The notes beneath the pieces are model-generated. The model was not told where the DNA came from. It made no database searches and saw nothing but the letters and a program-made list of their open reading frames with translations. A DNA stretch of 64,000 bases. It comes from Orientallactaga sibirica. Its lineage: Eukaryota; Chordata; Mammalia; Rodentia; Dipodidae. How positions within the stretch are numbered: the first letter of the stretch is position 1; each line of letters begins with the position of its first letter. The stretch lies in contig JAEOAD010000001.1 in NCBI GenBank assembly GCA_036365145.1, positions 103,698,001-103,762,000 on the forward strand, in the 5' to 3' direction. This document shows, one piece after another, positions 20,137-32,215 of the stretch. A program made the translations under genes and the position numbers.

Positions 20137-22519
20137 AGTGGTGGGTACTGACTGAGGAGAATTGTTGGGTGTGAGTAAATTCCTTGGTTATTTGTAATAG
20201 AAAGGAATCCACATGTTATATTCCTTCACTTCACTTTTCCCACTTCTATGAAGATAGCAATTTGGGGAGGGGGGCATGGCTGTGTATAAAATTGACAGTT
20301 TAGAAGAATCGTTCTATCTTAGCAAGAAGACACAATTGTACAATTTCCCCTTTGTATTGTCCCATCTTTTGAACAGTTTTAATCTCACTGACTCTCTCAG
20401 GCTACCTCAGATTTTTCTCCATGAAGAAAGAACTATGTAGATCAATGCCAATAGGGAGGTATAGAGTGCTGAGGATGCTCTTAAAGATGGATGGGCCTTT
20501 ATTTCTTTTAGCCATCTATTTTCAAGATGAGAGGACTAAGGAACAAGTATGAAAAAAATTATTTCGAAAATAATCTATCTAAAGCAGAAGAACAAAGTAG
20601 TGGGGCAATTCAGATGACAACATGGTTCTTCTGACTTTCCTTCTGTATTCTCCCCTATGCACTCAGCCTTGGTAGCAGTCATTATTGAAATCCTGGGATT
20701 AGTTTTATTAAGATATGTTGGGTAGCTATTTTCCCCTCCTTGAAACATTTCCTCCTGGAGAAGGACAAGAAGCTCATTAAGACACAGAAAGCTAATAAAA
20801 CTCAGAAGCTCAGGAAGATAGTCTGTTCAGAAAGCCCCTTCCAAAAGCGATGTAAGCAGTAAACGGTTGCTGGGGAGAGGAGACTCCACAGCCAGGCTCC
20901 CTGCGAGTTGGGCAGGGAGCTCCAGAAACGCTGCTCTAGTGAGCCATCCCCATGCTGAGGTGAGCATTTGACGCTGCGGCTCCCTCTGAGTCAGCCATGT
21001 CCTGTGCGCAACCCCAGTGAACTCACTGGCTCATCACACTGGTTCATCAACACAGTAGGTGGAATCATTTCTTTGGTCTGTCATAGGTACACTGTACTGG
21101 AGAGACATTTGTTTGTTTCTCCCCAGCAACAGTTTATGTCTCCCCACTGGCACTACAAGCCTGTTCAGAGAAAAGTTCATGTTTGCACTCATGTGGGTCC
21201 TCACACACATAGTAGGCTATTCCATAAACACATGGTAGGTCTTTTCAATGGGCCACAGTCAGTGTTTCCATGTATTATCCACAGTCCATGTTCTCAGACC
21301 ATCTAAGGAAGAAATAATGGCAGCATAAACTGAAAGAGGATGGTCCTTGGGAGGAAAGTCAGAGCCAGCACTAGCAGTCATGGCCAGGTTAAGAGACCTT
21401 AAATACCACAGTGCTCACTGTATCCTTCCATAAATGCAGTCTGCTTGACATAAACAAAGAACTCAGTGTGAAAGGCCTCAATCAAGGGCATGTTTTCTGG
21501 CTCCTACCTCAGCGCTTCGTTTAATTGGAGCTGAAAATCAAAGGAGACAAGTGATGTTTCCATTTTATTCAAACTCACGTTTGTTTTCCATTAAATTTTA
21601 CTTTCTCCCTTACATGGGTGTATTTTAATTTTTGGCTTATTATTTATTATCATTTCATTTATTTAGAAATGGAAACTTCTAGCAGTTTGATTAGGAGATT
21701 AAATAACTGGACTTTTTGGAGCTAAAAATAAATGAATAAATCTAGGTATGGGTTACATTAGGTTTCAAAATATTTGGGGTTATGATCAAATCTCTAAACA
21801 CATTATTGCCAAGAGCTCTCCCCTTCTTTTCAAATTTTAAACACATGTATATTTAAGGAGTAATTCAATACAAAGTTTTTTTTTTAAGTCATGCTAAAGA
21901 TACAAGGGATTTCTAAAGAGCTTTTCTAAGAAAAAAAAACTGAAATTTATGGGTAAAAAAATCTGATCCTAAAAATGCATTCATTGTTTAACCTTCATGC
22001 TATTACCAGTGCCTCAAAAGCAACAGAAATGAATTTAGTCATACGCCTTTACCTTTTTCTCAAAAGAGGTTTCACAGTAAATGAGTGTGTTGATCACTTG
22101 TAAGATGCTGTGTGTTTTGTGTCTGGCTCCTGCTTATTACCTAATAGGTGGAAGAATTACTTGTTTCTTAGAGGTTGGGTCACTTGCTCAATATTTCAAA
22201 GGAAAAAAATAACTCTGTTATTTTTTTTGTTCTTGTTTGTTTGTTTTGATTTACATTAAGTCTGCTTGATTCTAAGGACTGAGATTTCAAAAGAAGTGTC
22301 ATTCCATGTCTCTGAGCTGGTTTTAGGTAACCAATACATCATAAATAGCATGAAACCACAAACTGTTACAACTTTATTGTAGGCCATAAACGAAGAGAGA
22401 AGAACAAACTGTCACTAAGTAGGATCCCCCAAAACATTTTATTTCTGTCATGAATTATCTTAGGCTTCTCTAAACCTAGCAAGTTCAACCTAATAGTTTC
22501 CATAAAACATATTGGGCAA
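20137..22519. other. Unique sequence; GC-richer patch near 20.85-21.0 kb
   Basis: Mostly AT-rich. The patch 20840-21010 has several CpGs and a 9-bp inverted repeat with a 7-base loop at 20896-20920. I see no exon with credible coding bias. Confidence 0.45.
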
Positions 22520-22522
22520 GGG

Positions 22523-22870
22523 TGTTCTAGAAGGATAGACCAATTGGTAAAGTGCTTGCCTGGAAAGCAGGAGGACCTGGGTCTGATTCCCAGTGCCCAT
22601 GTAAAATACTGGGTGTGGCGGTGCTGGCCTGTAATTACAGAGGCAGAGACAGATGGATCCCTGAAGCTCACTGGCCAGTTACTTTAGCATAATTGGTGAG
22701 CTCTAGGCCAATGATAGACCTTGTCTCAAAAAAGAAGTGGATGGCACAGCTGAGGCTGTACTCTGGCCTCCATACTCAGGCATACAGAGATGAACATGCA
22801 CTTTCACAGGAACACACGTAAACATACACTCACATCACATATAGACATACACATACACACCAAATAATAA
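22523..22870 (+). repeat. B4-type (ID plus B1) SINE
   Basis: ID-like head 'accaattggtaaagtgcttgcc', GGGTCTGATTCCCAG B box, then a B1-like half 'tgtggcggtgctggcctgtaattacag', a 'ccttgtctcaaaaaagaagtggatggcac' block, and a CA-rich end. This is the layout of rodent ID/B1 composite SINEs. Confidence 0.8.
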
Positions 22871-24004
22871 GGAGAACACGCTATATTAGTGAGAAAAATT
22901 AAATATATGAACAAAAATGGTCACCACAATGAGCATTCCTTTCCACAGTACAGAAGACATCTCTTCCAGCTCCTAATGGGGAAGGGGATCTCAAAAGGAG
23001 GAAGAACTGCTGATAGATTAAAAATGACTTTCAAGAAATGATTGAAGTAGATCAAAGACAATGCATTAGAGAAGGCTGAGTCTTGATGAGTCATACATTT
23101 TCATTTCAATTCAATCCAATCTACATTTACTGACAGTCCTAGAGGCATTTGAAAACCCATCCCAAAAATGTCAGGGACAGCCCATTTGAATCTGAAAAAC
23201 TAATAGGAAACACAAGCCCAGAATCACACAGTTTCAAAGATTAAGACATTCGCTACTGTTTCAAGGGTCTTGAGAGAGGACAGACCCAGGAGTTACCATC
23301 AACATCTCCATTTCTAAGATAACAACACCTGAGGCTGCCTGAGACCAAAGGTTAACCCAAGCTCTTGTAACCATTCAGAAAACACTGCTATCCACTATTC
23401 CCCTACTTCTGAATCCACGATTGTCATTTGGGAAGATTAAACAAATGGTATCACTGGATCCAGATGCACTAGACAATGTATGGTGGTTGACAATGTTATC
23501 CATCATTAGTTTTGGTAGCCTGGATGCCCCTGAGGATTAGGGGGTTGCTATCACTTGGTTTTAATAAAAACAATCAATGGCAGAATCTCAATGCCCATTC
23601 TTCCTCCTGGTAAGTCACCTTGGAGAGAAAAGTTGATGCGATGCTAAGAAGGGGTGCTTCTCATGATCAGAAGAGGGTTCCAGAGGAATTCAGTGACTTC
23701 AGGGATCTCTTGCATGCATGGTTGGATGCCAAGTACTTGGTCAAGATAGTTCCAGGAAGTAGGAAACTAAGTACAGCTTCAGGCAAAACAGCAAAAGAGA
23801 TGTTCATTTTTCTGTCTGCTTTCTGTGGATGTTTCAGAGGAAAGCTTTTGAATCTTGGTACTGTCAATTCTGGATGTGGGAGGTCTTTGTGATAACCACA
23901 GGCATTCCTCTTCATAGAAAGATCAGATGTGACCAAAGGCCACTTGTAATTTTTTCTGTATTTTTAGTAGATCACATCTTATGAATAGAATTGTAGTTAA
24001 AACA
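22871..24004. other. Unique sequence, nothing recognised
   Basis: Short frames on both strands at 23620-23936 overlap each other and are not supported. Confidence 0.4.
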
Positions 24005-24115
24005 ATAATTATCATTTATTGAGTCACCATTAGGTGTCAGATATTATTCCAAAAGTATGATAATGGTGGCAAGATTTTTCAAATGGCTATGAAAGTAGCT
24101 TGTTCAACATTAGAC
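24005..24115 (-). repeat. MIR fragment
   Basis: 'tcatttattgagtcaccattaggtgtcagatattattcc' matches the complement of the MIR core/3' region. Diverged. Confidence 0.6.
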
Positions 24116-24329
24116 ATTAACTTGACTTTAGAAGTAATTTTACTTTTTACTTTTGATTAATATAATGTCATCTTATGTTTCATCAGTATATAACACACAC
24201 AAATTATATATATATATATGGTGGTATAGTGTTATATTTCAATACATGTATATAGAATATACTGATAAATGATGAAATCTGGGTAATTACTATTTCCATT
24301 GTATTATCATTTTATTTTTGCATGCATAT

Positions 24330-24600
24330 GTGTGTGGTATACATAGTGTATATGCATGTTCATGTGTGTGGAAACACATGTGTGTACAGCTATACATGCA
24401 TATGTGTGCATATGGATTCTGTAAGCTGGTTTAGTGGGTCTTCCTCGATTGCTCTCCATCTTATTTTTTGAGACAGGGTCTCAGTGAACCTGGTTTCACT
24501 GACCCAGTGAGATGAGCAAGCCAGCAAGCCCCAGGTACTGTCTTGTCTTGCCTCCCCAGAGCTGAGATTGCAGGTGCATACTACCTATTTTCATTTCCTC
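24330..24600 (-). repeat. B4-type SINE, minus strand, diverged
   Basis: TG-rich left part followed by 'ttttttgagacagggtctcagtgaacctgg', 'gcaagccagcaagccccagg', 'cctccccagagctgagattgcagg', the complement of the B1-like half of B4. The ID head is missing. Confidence 0.65.
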
Positions 24601-25416
24601 TACTTTGGGGTATTATGTTAAAAAAGTATTAATACCTATACTATGTCAAGATGTTGATGGTTCAGAACTTTGTGAGTCTTGGGGGGGTGGGTAATGGAAA
24701 TCACTGTGAGGTCACTAATGCACTGGTCACTTGATGTCTGAATGACAGAGCCCCAGAGTACGCCTTTCCACCCTGTGACTTTTACACTCTTTCTACCCCC
24801 TCTTCCACAGTATTGTCTGAACTTCAGAGGGAGTGACAGAGATGTCTTGTTTAGTGCTGAACTGTTGGCAGCCTTTTATTTTCATCTTTGTTGGGTTTTG
24901 AGTCTCCTCGTTGTCTATACCACATTCATAAAGAAGCTTCTCTGACTAGCAAGGCGAGCCGGACTCATATTGCTTCTGCCACTGTGTCTGCAATGTTCCC
25001 TGAGTCCTGGAAGGTATGAGGTAATTCTATGCTGTTCCAGCTAGTCTGGCTCTGCAGTATATCTTGAGATTAGGGCTTGTGATGCCTCCAGAGTGGTTGT
25101 TTTGTTCAAGAATGCTTTGGGTCTTTGGGGTCTGAGTGCTTCCACATGAATTATAGGATTGCTTTTACGGTTCTGTGAGGGATGTTACTGATATTTAATG
25201 GAGATTCCATTGTATCTGTAAGTCAATTTCAGCAGATTACACATCTTCACAGTATTAACTCTTCCCATCTAGATATGTAGGGAGACTTCCATTCTTTAGA
25301 TGTCTCACTGTTTTTGCATCAACATTTAGTAAATTTTAAGAGGTCTTTCACTTCCTTAGTTAAATTTATTCATAGGTACTGTGATTCTTTTAGTATGTAT
25401 CACAAGTAGCATTGCT

Positions 25417-26018
25417 TTAATAATTTTATTTATTTATTTATTTATTTATAATTTATTTATTTATTTATTTCATAGAGAGTTGCAGTCAGGTTCTCATTGC
25501 TAGTAGAAATTACCAAACCAAGAACAGCTTTTGGGAAAAAGAGGTTCATTTTGGCTTACAGGCTTGAGGGGGAAGCTCCATGATGGCAGGGAAAACGATG
25601 GCATGAGCAGAGGGTGGACATCACCCCCTGTACCAACATAAGGTAGACCATAGCAACAAGAGAGTATGCCAAACACTACTAACAAGGGGGAGCTGGGTAT
25701 CACACCCATAAAGCCTGCCACCAACAATACACTACCTCCAAGAGGCGTTAACTCCCAAATCTCCATCAGCTGGGAACCTAGCATTCAGAACACCTAAGTT
25801 TATGGGGACACCTGAATCAAACCACCACAGAGAGGGAGAGAGAGAGGCAGAAAAAAAGAAAGTGTGAGATAATGGGTGTGCCAGGGCCTCTAGCCACTGC
25901 AAACAAACTCCGGACACATGTGAAACCATGTGCATCTGTCTCTACATGGGTACTGGGGAATCAAATCCAGGTCACCAGGCTTTCTAGGCAAATGCCTTAA
26001 CTGCTGAGCTCTCTCCAG
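25417..26018 (-). repeat. tRNA-derived SINE (type 1) carrying an LTR
   Basis: The SINE is in two parts, a TTTA-rich tail (25417-25479) and a body (25835-26018, ending GAGCTCTCTCCAGCCCTC). They are separated by a complete LTR and its target duplication. Confidence 0.88.
25480..25829 (-). repeat. Solo LTR (family B) inside a SINE
   Basis: On the minus strand it starts TGTGGTGGTTTGATTCAGG and ends CCTGACTGCAA. It is flanked by GAGAG at 25475-25479 and 25830-25834 (5-bp duplication, though in GA-rich sequence). The 5-bp size suggests a class III/MaLR-type LTR. The frames over it are not genes. Confidence 0.75.
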
Positions 26019-26089
26019 CCCTCATAATTTATTTCTAAGGCAGTTCATTACTGGTGTATGAAAGTGCTACTGGTTTTTGTATGTTTATT

Positions 26090-26660
26090 TTTTTGGGGTG
26101 TTTACGTGTAGTATATTGTTGGTGTTATGTATATAATAATGTGTGCATATGCATGTGCCTTGTGTACAAGCATAGGGAGGCCTCACTGAACCTAGTGCTT
26201 CTCAATTTTAGGTTAGTCTGGCTGACAGTGGAACTCCAGTGATTCTCCTGTCTGTGCCCCTTTCATTGCTGGGCTACAGGCATGCATGCCCAGCTTTTTT
26301 TTTTTTTTTTTTTTTTTTTTGAGAGAGAGAGACACACACAGAGAAAGAGAGAGAGGGAGAGGAAGACAGATAGAGATGGGCGCACCAGCAGCCTCTCAGC
26401 TGCTGCAAATGAAATCCAGATGTGTGAGCCCCCTGTGGTCAAGTGTGGCATTGTGCCCTTGTGTCACTTTGCATCTGGCTAAATGTGGGACCTGGAGATT
26501 GGAACCAGCGTTCTTTGGCTTAGGAGGCAGGTGCCTTAACCATTAAGCCATCTCTCCAGCCCATGCCCAGCTTTTTAATGGGAGTTTGGGGGATTAAACT
26601 CAGGTCTTTATACTTACACAGAAAGTATCCTTATCTACCAAGCCTTCTTCCCATCCCTGT
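26090..26660 (-). repeat. B4-type SINE, minus strand, carrying a type 2 SINE
   Basis: Left part (26090-26299) has a TG-rich tail and the B1-like half ending 'gggctacaggcatgcatgcccagc'. The right part (26563-26660) holds the complement of the ID head ('attaaactcaggtctttatacttacacagaaagtatccttatctaccaagcc'). Confidence 0.7.
26300..26562 (-). repeat. tRNA-derived SINE, type 2, with target duplication
   Basis: Complement of the type 2 form, with 'gtgagccccctgtggtcaagtgtggcattgtgcccttgtgtcac' and 'gagattggaaccagcgttc'. The direct repeat ATGCCCAGCTTTTT occurs at 26286-26299 and 26563-26576. Poly-T tail of more than 20 bases. Confidence 0.93.
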
Positions 26661-27004
26661 ATACTGTTTTTGTACCTTGCCTGCAATTTTATTACATCTC
26701 TTTATAAGTTTTAATAGTCCTCTGGTGTTCTAGATTTTCTACATACAAAATCATATAATTTGAAAATAGTGATATTTTGACTTCGTCCTTCATTTTCTAT
26801 TGACAAATTAATTTGGTATAAACTTCCAGTACTATATTAATTAAGAGTGATTAAAGTGGACAACTTTGTCTTATTCTAAACCTCAGAGGAAGTACTTTTA
26901 TCTTGTCCCTGCTTGGTATGATGCTAGATAAGGATTTTAACATATATTTATTGTGTTGAGATATATTATATCTATATGTCATTTATTTGGATTTTTATTC
27001 AATA

Positions 27005-27138
27005 CTTTTTTTTTTTAAATTTTTCAAGGCAGGGTCTCACTCTAGCTCAGGCTGACCTGGAATTCACTATATATTCTCAGGGTGCCATTGAACTCACAGT
27101 GATCCTCCCTACTCTGCCTCCCGAGTGCCCGGCATTTC
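27005..27138 (-). repeat. B1 SINE, minus strand
   Basis: 'tttttcaaggcagggtctcactctagctcaggctgacctggaattcactata' through 'cctcccgagtgcccggc'. It interrupts the L1 relic; the flanks 'attcaatac' and 'tttcaatgc' look like a mutated target duplication. Confidence 0.88.
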
Positions 27139-27439
27139 AATGCCTTTTCTATATTTATTGAAATAATGATGTGATTTTTTTTCAAAATTCTTTGCTTTAC
27201 TGATATTATGCACTGTATTTATTTCCTTTATTTACTTCTATATTTTGAACCATTCTTACATCCTAGATATAAATTCTTAATTATTGTCAGTGGTATTTTG
27301 ATGTACTATTAGATTCCATTTCATCATATTTCTTCAGATTTTGGTATCAAGTTATATACACTGTAAAGTAAGTTTGGAGAAATTCATTCTCTTCCATCTT
27401 ACTGGAATTTTTGGAGAAGAACTGATGTTTTGTCTAAAT

Positions 27440-27580
27440 ACTCTTAATTATTTATTTGCAATTATTTATGTGCATGTGCCACTTTGTAAACTTGCCCTTA
27501 TGTGGGTGCTGGGGAATTGAACCTGGGCCATCAGGCTTTGCAAGCAAGAGCCTTTAACTACTGAACCATCTCTCCAGCCA
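27440..27580 (-). repeat. tRNA-derived SINE (type 1), internally deleted
   Basis: Only the ends remain: a TTTA-rich tail with a short 'gtgcatgtgccactttg' part, and the head half 'gggtgctggggaattgaacctgggccatcagg' to 'accatctctccagcc'. The middle body is missing. Confidence 0.8.
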
Positions 27581-27890
27581 TGTGTTCTTCTTTTAAAGCT
27601 TGATAGAATTCCACAGTGAAGTCATTCGTCTCTGAGCTTCCCTTGACTGGAAGACTTTTGTTACCATTTCAGTCTTGTTAACTCACTATTTGTCTGATCA
27701 GATTCTCATTGTCCTCACAGGTCAATTTTGATACATCATCTGCATCCAGAAATTTATCCATTTTTTTTTCTAGGCTGTTGAAATTTGTTTAACATACAGG
27801 TGTTCACAAATAATTCTGATGGTTCTTTTTATTTCCACAGTTATCAAATTTAATGCGTCCTCTTTTCACCTTTGAACTTTTCTGCAGTGG

Positions 27891-29635
27891 CGGCCAGTGT
27901 ACTTCATCCACTCTTTTCAGAGTCACTACAGATCTATTGGTCTCTTAGGGCTCCTGTTAGCAGTGTCCTTTAACCACTCAATTTAAAATTCAACTCTTAT
28001 TTGTTATCCTTCTTTGTGGAAAAGAAGGCAAACACTGGGAACATCTGTTAGTCACTTTACACTCCCCCCAAACCAGGGTTCAAACCCAGTTACATCTTCC
28101 AAAACTCTCAAGGACTTAGAACTATATCATCTTATTTTCTATAAACTAAAGTCGTCCTTCTCTGATGTGTGTTTATAAGGAGACATCCATAATGCTATAC
28201 TCATGCTCATCTGTGACTCTTAGTAAAGATGGTTTCTACACAGATAGATTATTTTCCTCTTGAAACACCTCAGCACTTGGACTTGGGGTATGCAAAAGAC
28301 ATGGAAAAATGAGGCAATGAAGACCAGTCATATGTTAAAATAGTATGCTGGGCAAGGATCCAAATGAAGTGAAAAACTGAGTGCAAAACCATTGCTTTTA
28401 AGTGGCTAAGACATTTATTTGGCCACAAAAATACTTTTGAACCAATTAATCAATTCCCATGTCTTTTTTCTATTCAAACTTTGCACACTCCTTACTTCAC
28501 CTAAAGCCATTGCCTTATAAGGATGCAGAACATAGGAATGGCAAACTTACTCCTTGACCAATGCAAAGAATATGGGTTTCCTTTAGAAGTTTCTGAAGAT
28601 GGATAAGAAATTTAGATGTGATATTACTCCCTAATCAGCCACAAAATGCTCAGCTAAAAGATTAGCAAGAAAAGCCATACCAAAGTTAGAATGTCAAGGG
28701 CAGCATTCTTTTTCATGACTTCAATTACTCTCATTTTTTGCTCTTGCTTGATAGTATCAAACTTACCAAAACAGGAATGGCCTTAGCCATAGGAGTATAT
28801 TGGGTCAAAATGACTGAGCTGGTCACAAAGGTATGCAGCAGGTAAAAAGAACAAAACAGCACCTTTAAACCACAATGCAATGGCCTGCCCACTTAACTGC
28901 CATTTTCCATTTCCTTGTGCAAATGCTTTTTCTTCTGGGAGTTCTGGCCAGAGAAGTGCTGTCTCGGCTGTATGACAACTGGTGAAAGAAAGAGTTTCCT
29001 TTGGGGATATTGGTGATTTTTCTGGAGAAATAACTAAAGATAATTAAATTGAACAAACATCTACTGAGGCTTGGATATATATCTCTAAACAAGTACTACT
29101 CATGATCAGAAAAAAAATGATACTGCTTCTAAATCTTGCCTAAAATTTGGTCAATTAAAGATGAGAAGCAAAGCAGAAATATTCAGCCTCAGAAATCAAG
29201 ACTGGCCAATGAATCATTCCATTTCCTTTGCTCTGAAATCTCAAACAGTATTCACTTCTCTTCGTGTAATAAGTGTGACTTTTATTTAAAGTCTGAACAG
29301 TTACCAGCCTTTCATGTTTTCTGGAGTAGATGGAAAAGGCTTTTCCTTCCATTCTGTGACTACTAAAGGCAGATGGATGATGATTGGACTTATCTTTATC
29401 ATTGCCTTTGGGCAATAATACTTTCCTGGGCTGAGATCCAATCGTAACTTTTTTTAACTCCTTTTAGGTGGTTTCAGTGGGAAAACCTTTTCTGTTCTTT
29501 GAAGATGAAATTGAAAAGCAAGAGGCACAATTTTAGCCTGTGAAATCTGGTTCTAAAAAAGTATCCTATGTGTCTCAATGAATCTTACTTCACAGTCCAG
29601 TTTAAGAAACTGTGGGACAAACCACTTGTTAGAAA
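27891..29635. other. Unique sequence, nothing recognised
   Basis: AT-rich with opposing short frames; no support for a gene. Confidence 0.4.
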
Positions 29636-29884
29636 GCAATTGTTGGGAGGAAAGGTTTTAATTTTGGCTTATAGTCTTGATGGCAGGAGAAAGCATGGCA
29701 TGAGCAGAGGCCGGGCATCTCTTCTTGCCACAGCAGGTGGATAACAGCAGTAATAGCATAAGCTGATCTCTGGTAAGAGGGACATGGCTATAACACCTCT
29801 AAGCCCACCTCCAGAAACATACCTTCACCTGCAAGGCTCCACATTGCCACCAGGGGCATTCAGTACACATTAGTTTATAAGGAA
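29636..29884 (-). repeat. LTR (family B-like) fragment
   Basis: Shares with the 25480 element the order 'aggttttaattttggcttatagtcttg', 'atggcaggagaaagcatggcatgagcagagg', 'ataacacctctaagcccacc', 'cattagtttataaggaacc'. Diverged, with ends unclear. Confidence 0.6.
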
Positions 29885-30165
29885 CCATAGCTGGGAAGAT
29901 GGCTTAATTGGTAAAGTGTTTACCTTGCAAGCATGAGGACCTGAGTTCAAATTCCCAGCACTAATGTAAAATGCCATGCACAGTTGTGTGTACCCGTAGT
30001 CCCAGTGCTGGGGAGGTAGAGACTGGAGATCTCTGGGGATCAATGGCTAGCCAGTGTAATTAGGTCACTGAGCTCCAGGTTTGGTGAGTGATCCTATCTC
30101 AGTAAATAATGTGGAAATCAACTGGGGATGATAAACACTGTTGACCTATGGATCTGTGGCCTACA
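29885..30165 (+). repeat. B4-type (ID plus B1) SINE
   Basis: Head 'agctgggaagatggcttaattggtaaagtg', B box 'gagttcaaattcccagc', then the B1-like half 'acagttgtgtgtacccgtagtcccagtgctggggagg', and 'tgatcctatctcagtaaata'. Confidence 0.85.
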
Positions 30166-30266
30166 CACACACACACAGGTTTACCCTCACACACACATTT
30201 TCCCACACACATACAAACATGCATGTGCACATGTGTACCACACATACATACGCACATACACACACA
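30166..30266. repeat. CA-rich imperfect microsatellite
   Basis: Interrupted (CA)n and CATA units, probably the expanded tail of the preceding B4. Confidence 0.85.
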
Positions 30267-30338
30267 AAGAAAAAGAAACCATTCATTGTTCAGTGAAGAT
30301 GAGGTTACTCTAAGTTTATGGAAATGAATCTACCCCAT

Positions 30339-30694
30339 TGTAGCAGACAGCTTCATGTTCACTGAGATGAACTTCCAGACCAGGCACAGTTATGGAGGAA
30401 GGGATATTATTTATTGAAGCTTACAGATCCAGGGGAAGTTCCATAGTGGCAGAAGAAGCTGGCCTTCCTTCACAGAGCCAAGCAAGAGAGAAAAACCAAC
30501 CAGCCACACAGCACAGCACACTTTAGGAACTCCTACTGGGTACACTTTGCATATCTTTACAATGGAATCTCAAATCCACCATCACACCTTAAGATCCGCC
30601 CAATGACATTGCCTCTAGCAAGGTGGCTGCAGATGCAAACTATAAACTAATAAAACACTGAATATATTGGGGGTCATATATTCAAACTACCACC
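30339..30694 (-). repeat. Solo LTR (family A), 5-bp target duplication
   Basis: On the minus strand it starts at the TGTGGTAGTTTGAATA-type end (here GG at the terminal CA position) and ends GTCTGCTACA. Complementary AATAAA lies near 30409. Flanked by CCCAT at 30334-30338 and 30695-30699. Confidence 0.85.
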
Positions 30695-31044
30695 CCCATG
30701 GTTTGATTTTCCTATACACATTGCCCCTGAAGAAGGAAATCTTGAATGCTGGGTTCACATATCAGCTCTGCCTTCTACAAATTGGACAGTTGTGGACCTT
30801 ATTAAATGAAAGTGTCCACTACTATGATATGAGACTATCTGGCTATAGGAATTTATGCTAGGGGGAGTTATGAAGGTTTTTTTACACCCCAAAATTTTCA
30901 TAATTCAGGGATAATTTTCCCATAGGGATGCATGTAAACTGAGAAACACATCATTTCCAATTTTATGCATAAAGTAGTTCTTTACACTTTCCTATTTAGA
31001 ATTTGCATAAAGCCAAAACTTCATTGTCATGACAGTGGCATTAT

Positions 31045-31190
31045 AGCCTCACGGCACTTCTCTAAGTGATTAGTGAGATAATCCACACATATAAATATTT
31101 AGCACCTGGTGCAATGCTCAATGAATTATCATTACGGACATCAGTATATCATTGCTATCACTAGCATGATTGCCATTCCTCTTATTATTG
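31045..31190 (+). repeat. Probable MIR fragment
   Basis: 'agcctcacggcacttctctaagtgattagtgagataatccacacatataaatatttagcacctggtgcaatgctcaatgaat' follows the MIR 3' half in order. Confidence 0.5.
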
Positions 31191-31894
31191 CCAGTGCCCT
31201 AAGCCTCATACATCTCAGCTTTCATCATCTCAAGAACAACTGACAAATTCTCCTTTATTACATAATAATCATTCTTTTAAAAATCTAGTTCTTTGAAAAA
31301 TTGGTCTCTATAGAATTTCTTTGCCTGAATTATGTTTTAAAATGAGCATAAGCATGCCAAAGGGTTTATGCAAAGAAATCCCGTGAAGCACGTGGCTGTT
31401 CTCTTTGCTATTTTCTCCCGAGAAGCCTGGTCATCACATCTCACAAGAGAAATTACTGACTGGCCTAATTTCCAGGAAAGGTAGAGCAAGGTGATCATTT
31501 CAAAATGATGACCTTTGTGAGTTGCACAACTGATAACTTCTCTCTTAGATATCCAAAAAGCAAAAGCTAAATTTGTAGCCTCTCTAAGACATTTGGGAAT
31601 CATTAGACTTTTTTGATTATCTTAGTTGGTTTTTTTTTTTTTTTGGTTGTTGTTGCTTTTGTCCATTTTTAATGCACACTACTTTTTGTAGTATATGTGC
31701 TTTTAAACTGTACTCTTTACTGGAGACACTGAGTATAAAAGAATGAGTGAATGACACAGAGACAAGTGTCCAAGCACACTTATGCTCACTGCCTATCTTA
31801 AAAGTATGAAGAATCTTGAAGCACATCTGTATTATCTCTACAGTGGGTGGCCACCTTTCATTATAGTCTTAGTAACACACTCTCTAAACTTAGG
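31191..31894. other. Unique sequence, nothing recognised
   Basis: T-run at 31628-31643; no supported gene. Confidence 0.35.
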
Positions 31895-32215
31895 GAGACA
31901 CCCTTTCAATCACAGACTTTGTTATTTCAGAGGAATCTGTCCCATCCCTGGCTGCTGGGCACTCCACCCAGCATGAGAGCACTTCACTCCTCCCTAGCCT
32001 CAGTGATTGGCTGATGAATGGGTTTGAAGCCTCAACTAGGAGAGCACAGGTCAGTCTGGGACTTCCAACACTGTGCCTTTGAAGAGGCATCCTTTATTCT
32101 AGCGTTGCTAAGCTGGTATGATGCAAGTTTGGCACATTTAAGGGACACTAAATGGCAAGAACATCAAATAATAGAGTTGAGAGGAGATTTGAGAATCCCA
32201 GAGTTTGGATGAAGT
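31895..32215 (+). repeat. Possible ancient mammalian repeat
   Basis: 'cctagcctcagtgattggctgatgaatggg' and 'gcgttgctaagctggtatgatgcaag' resemble a mammal-wide interspersed repeat that I remember but cannot name with confidence. Short frames are not supported as coding. Confidence 0.35.

Larger units (their letters stand above)
25015..27890 (-). repeat. Antisense L1 ORF2 relic broken by four insertions
   Basis: Read on the minus strand, the pieces 25015-25416, 26019-26089, 26661-27004, 27139-27440 and 27580-27890 follow ORF2 of LINE-1 in order; on the plus strand the hallmarks are 'ttgtgatgcctccag', 'attataggattgcttttacggttctgtgagg', 'agtatggacattttaac'-like and 'tttatccatttttttttctaggctgttgaa'. 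The total is about 1.4 kb of L1, with many stops. The gaps are explained by a SINE, a B4, a B1 and another SINE. Confidence 0.8.
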
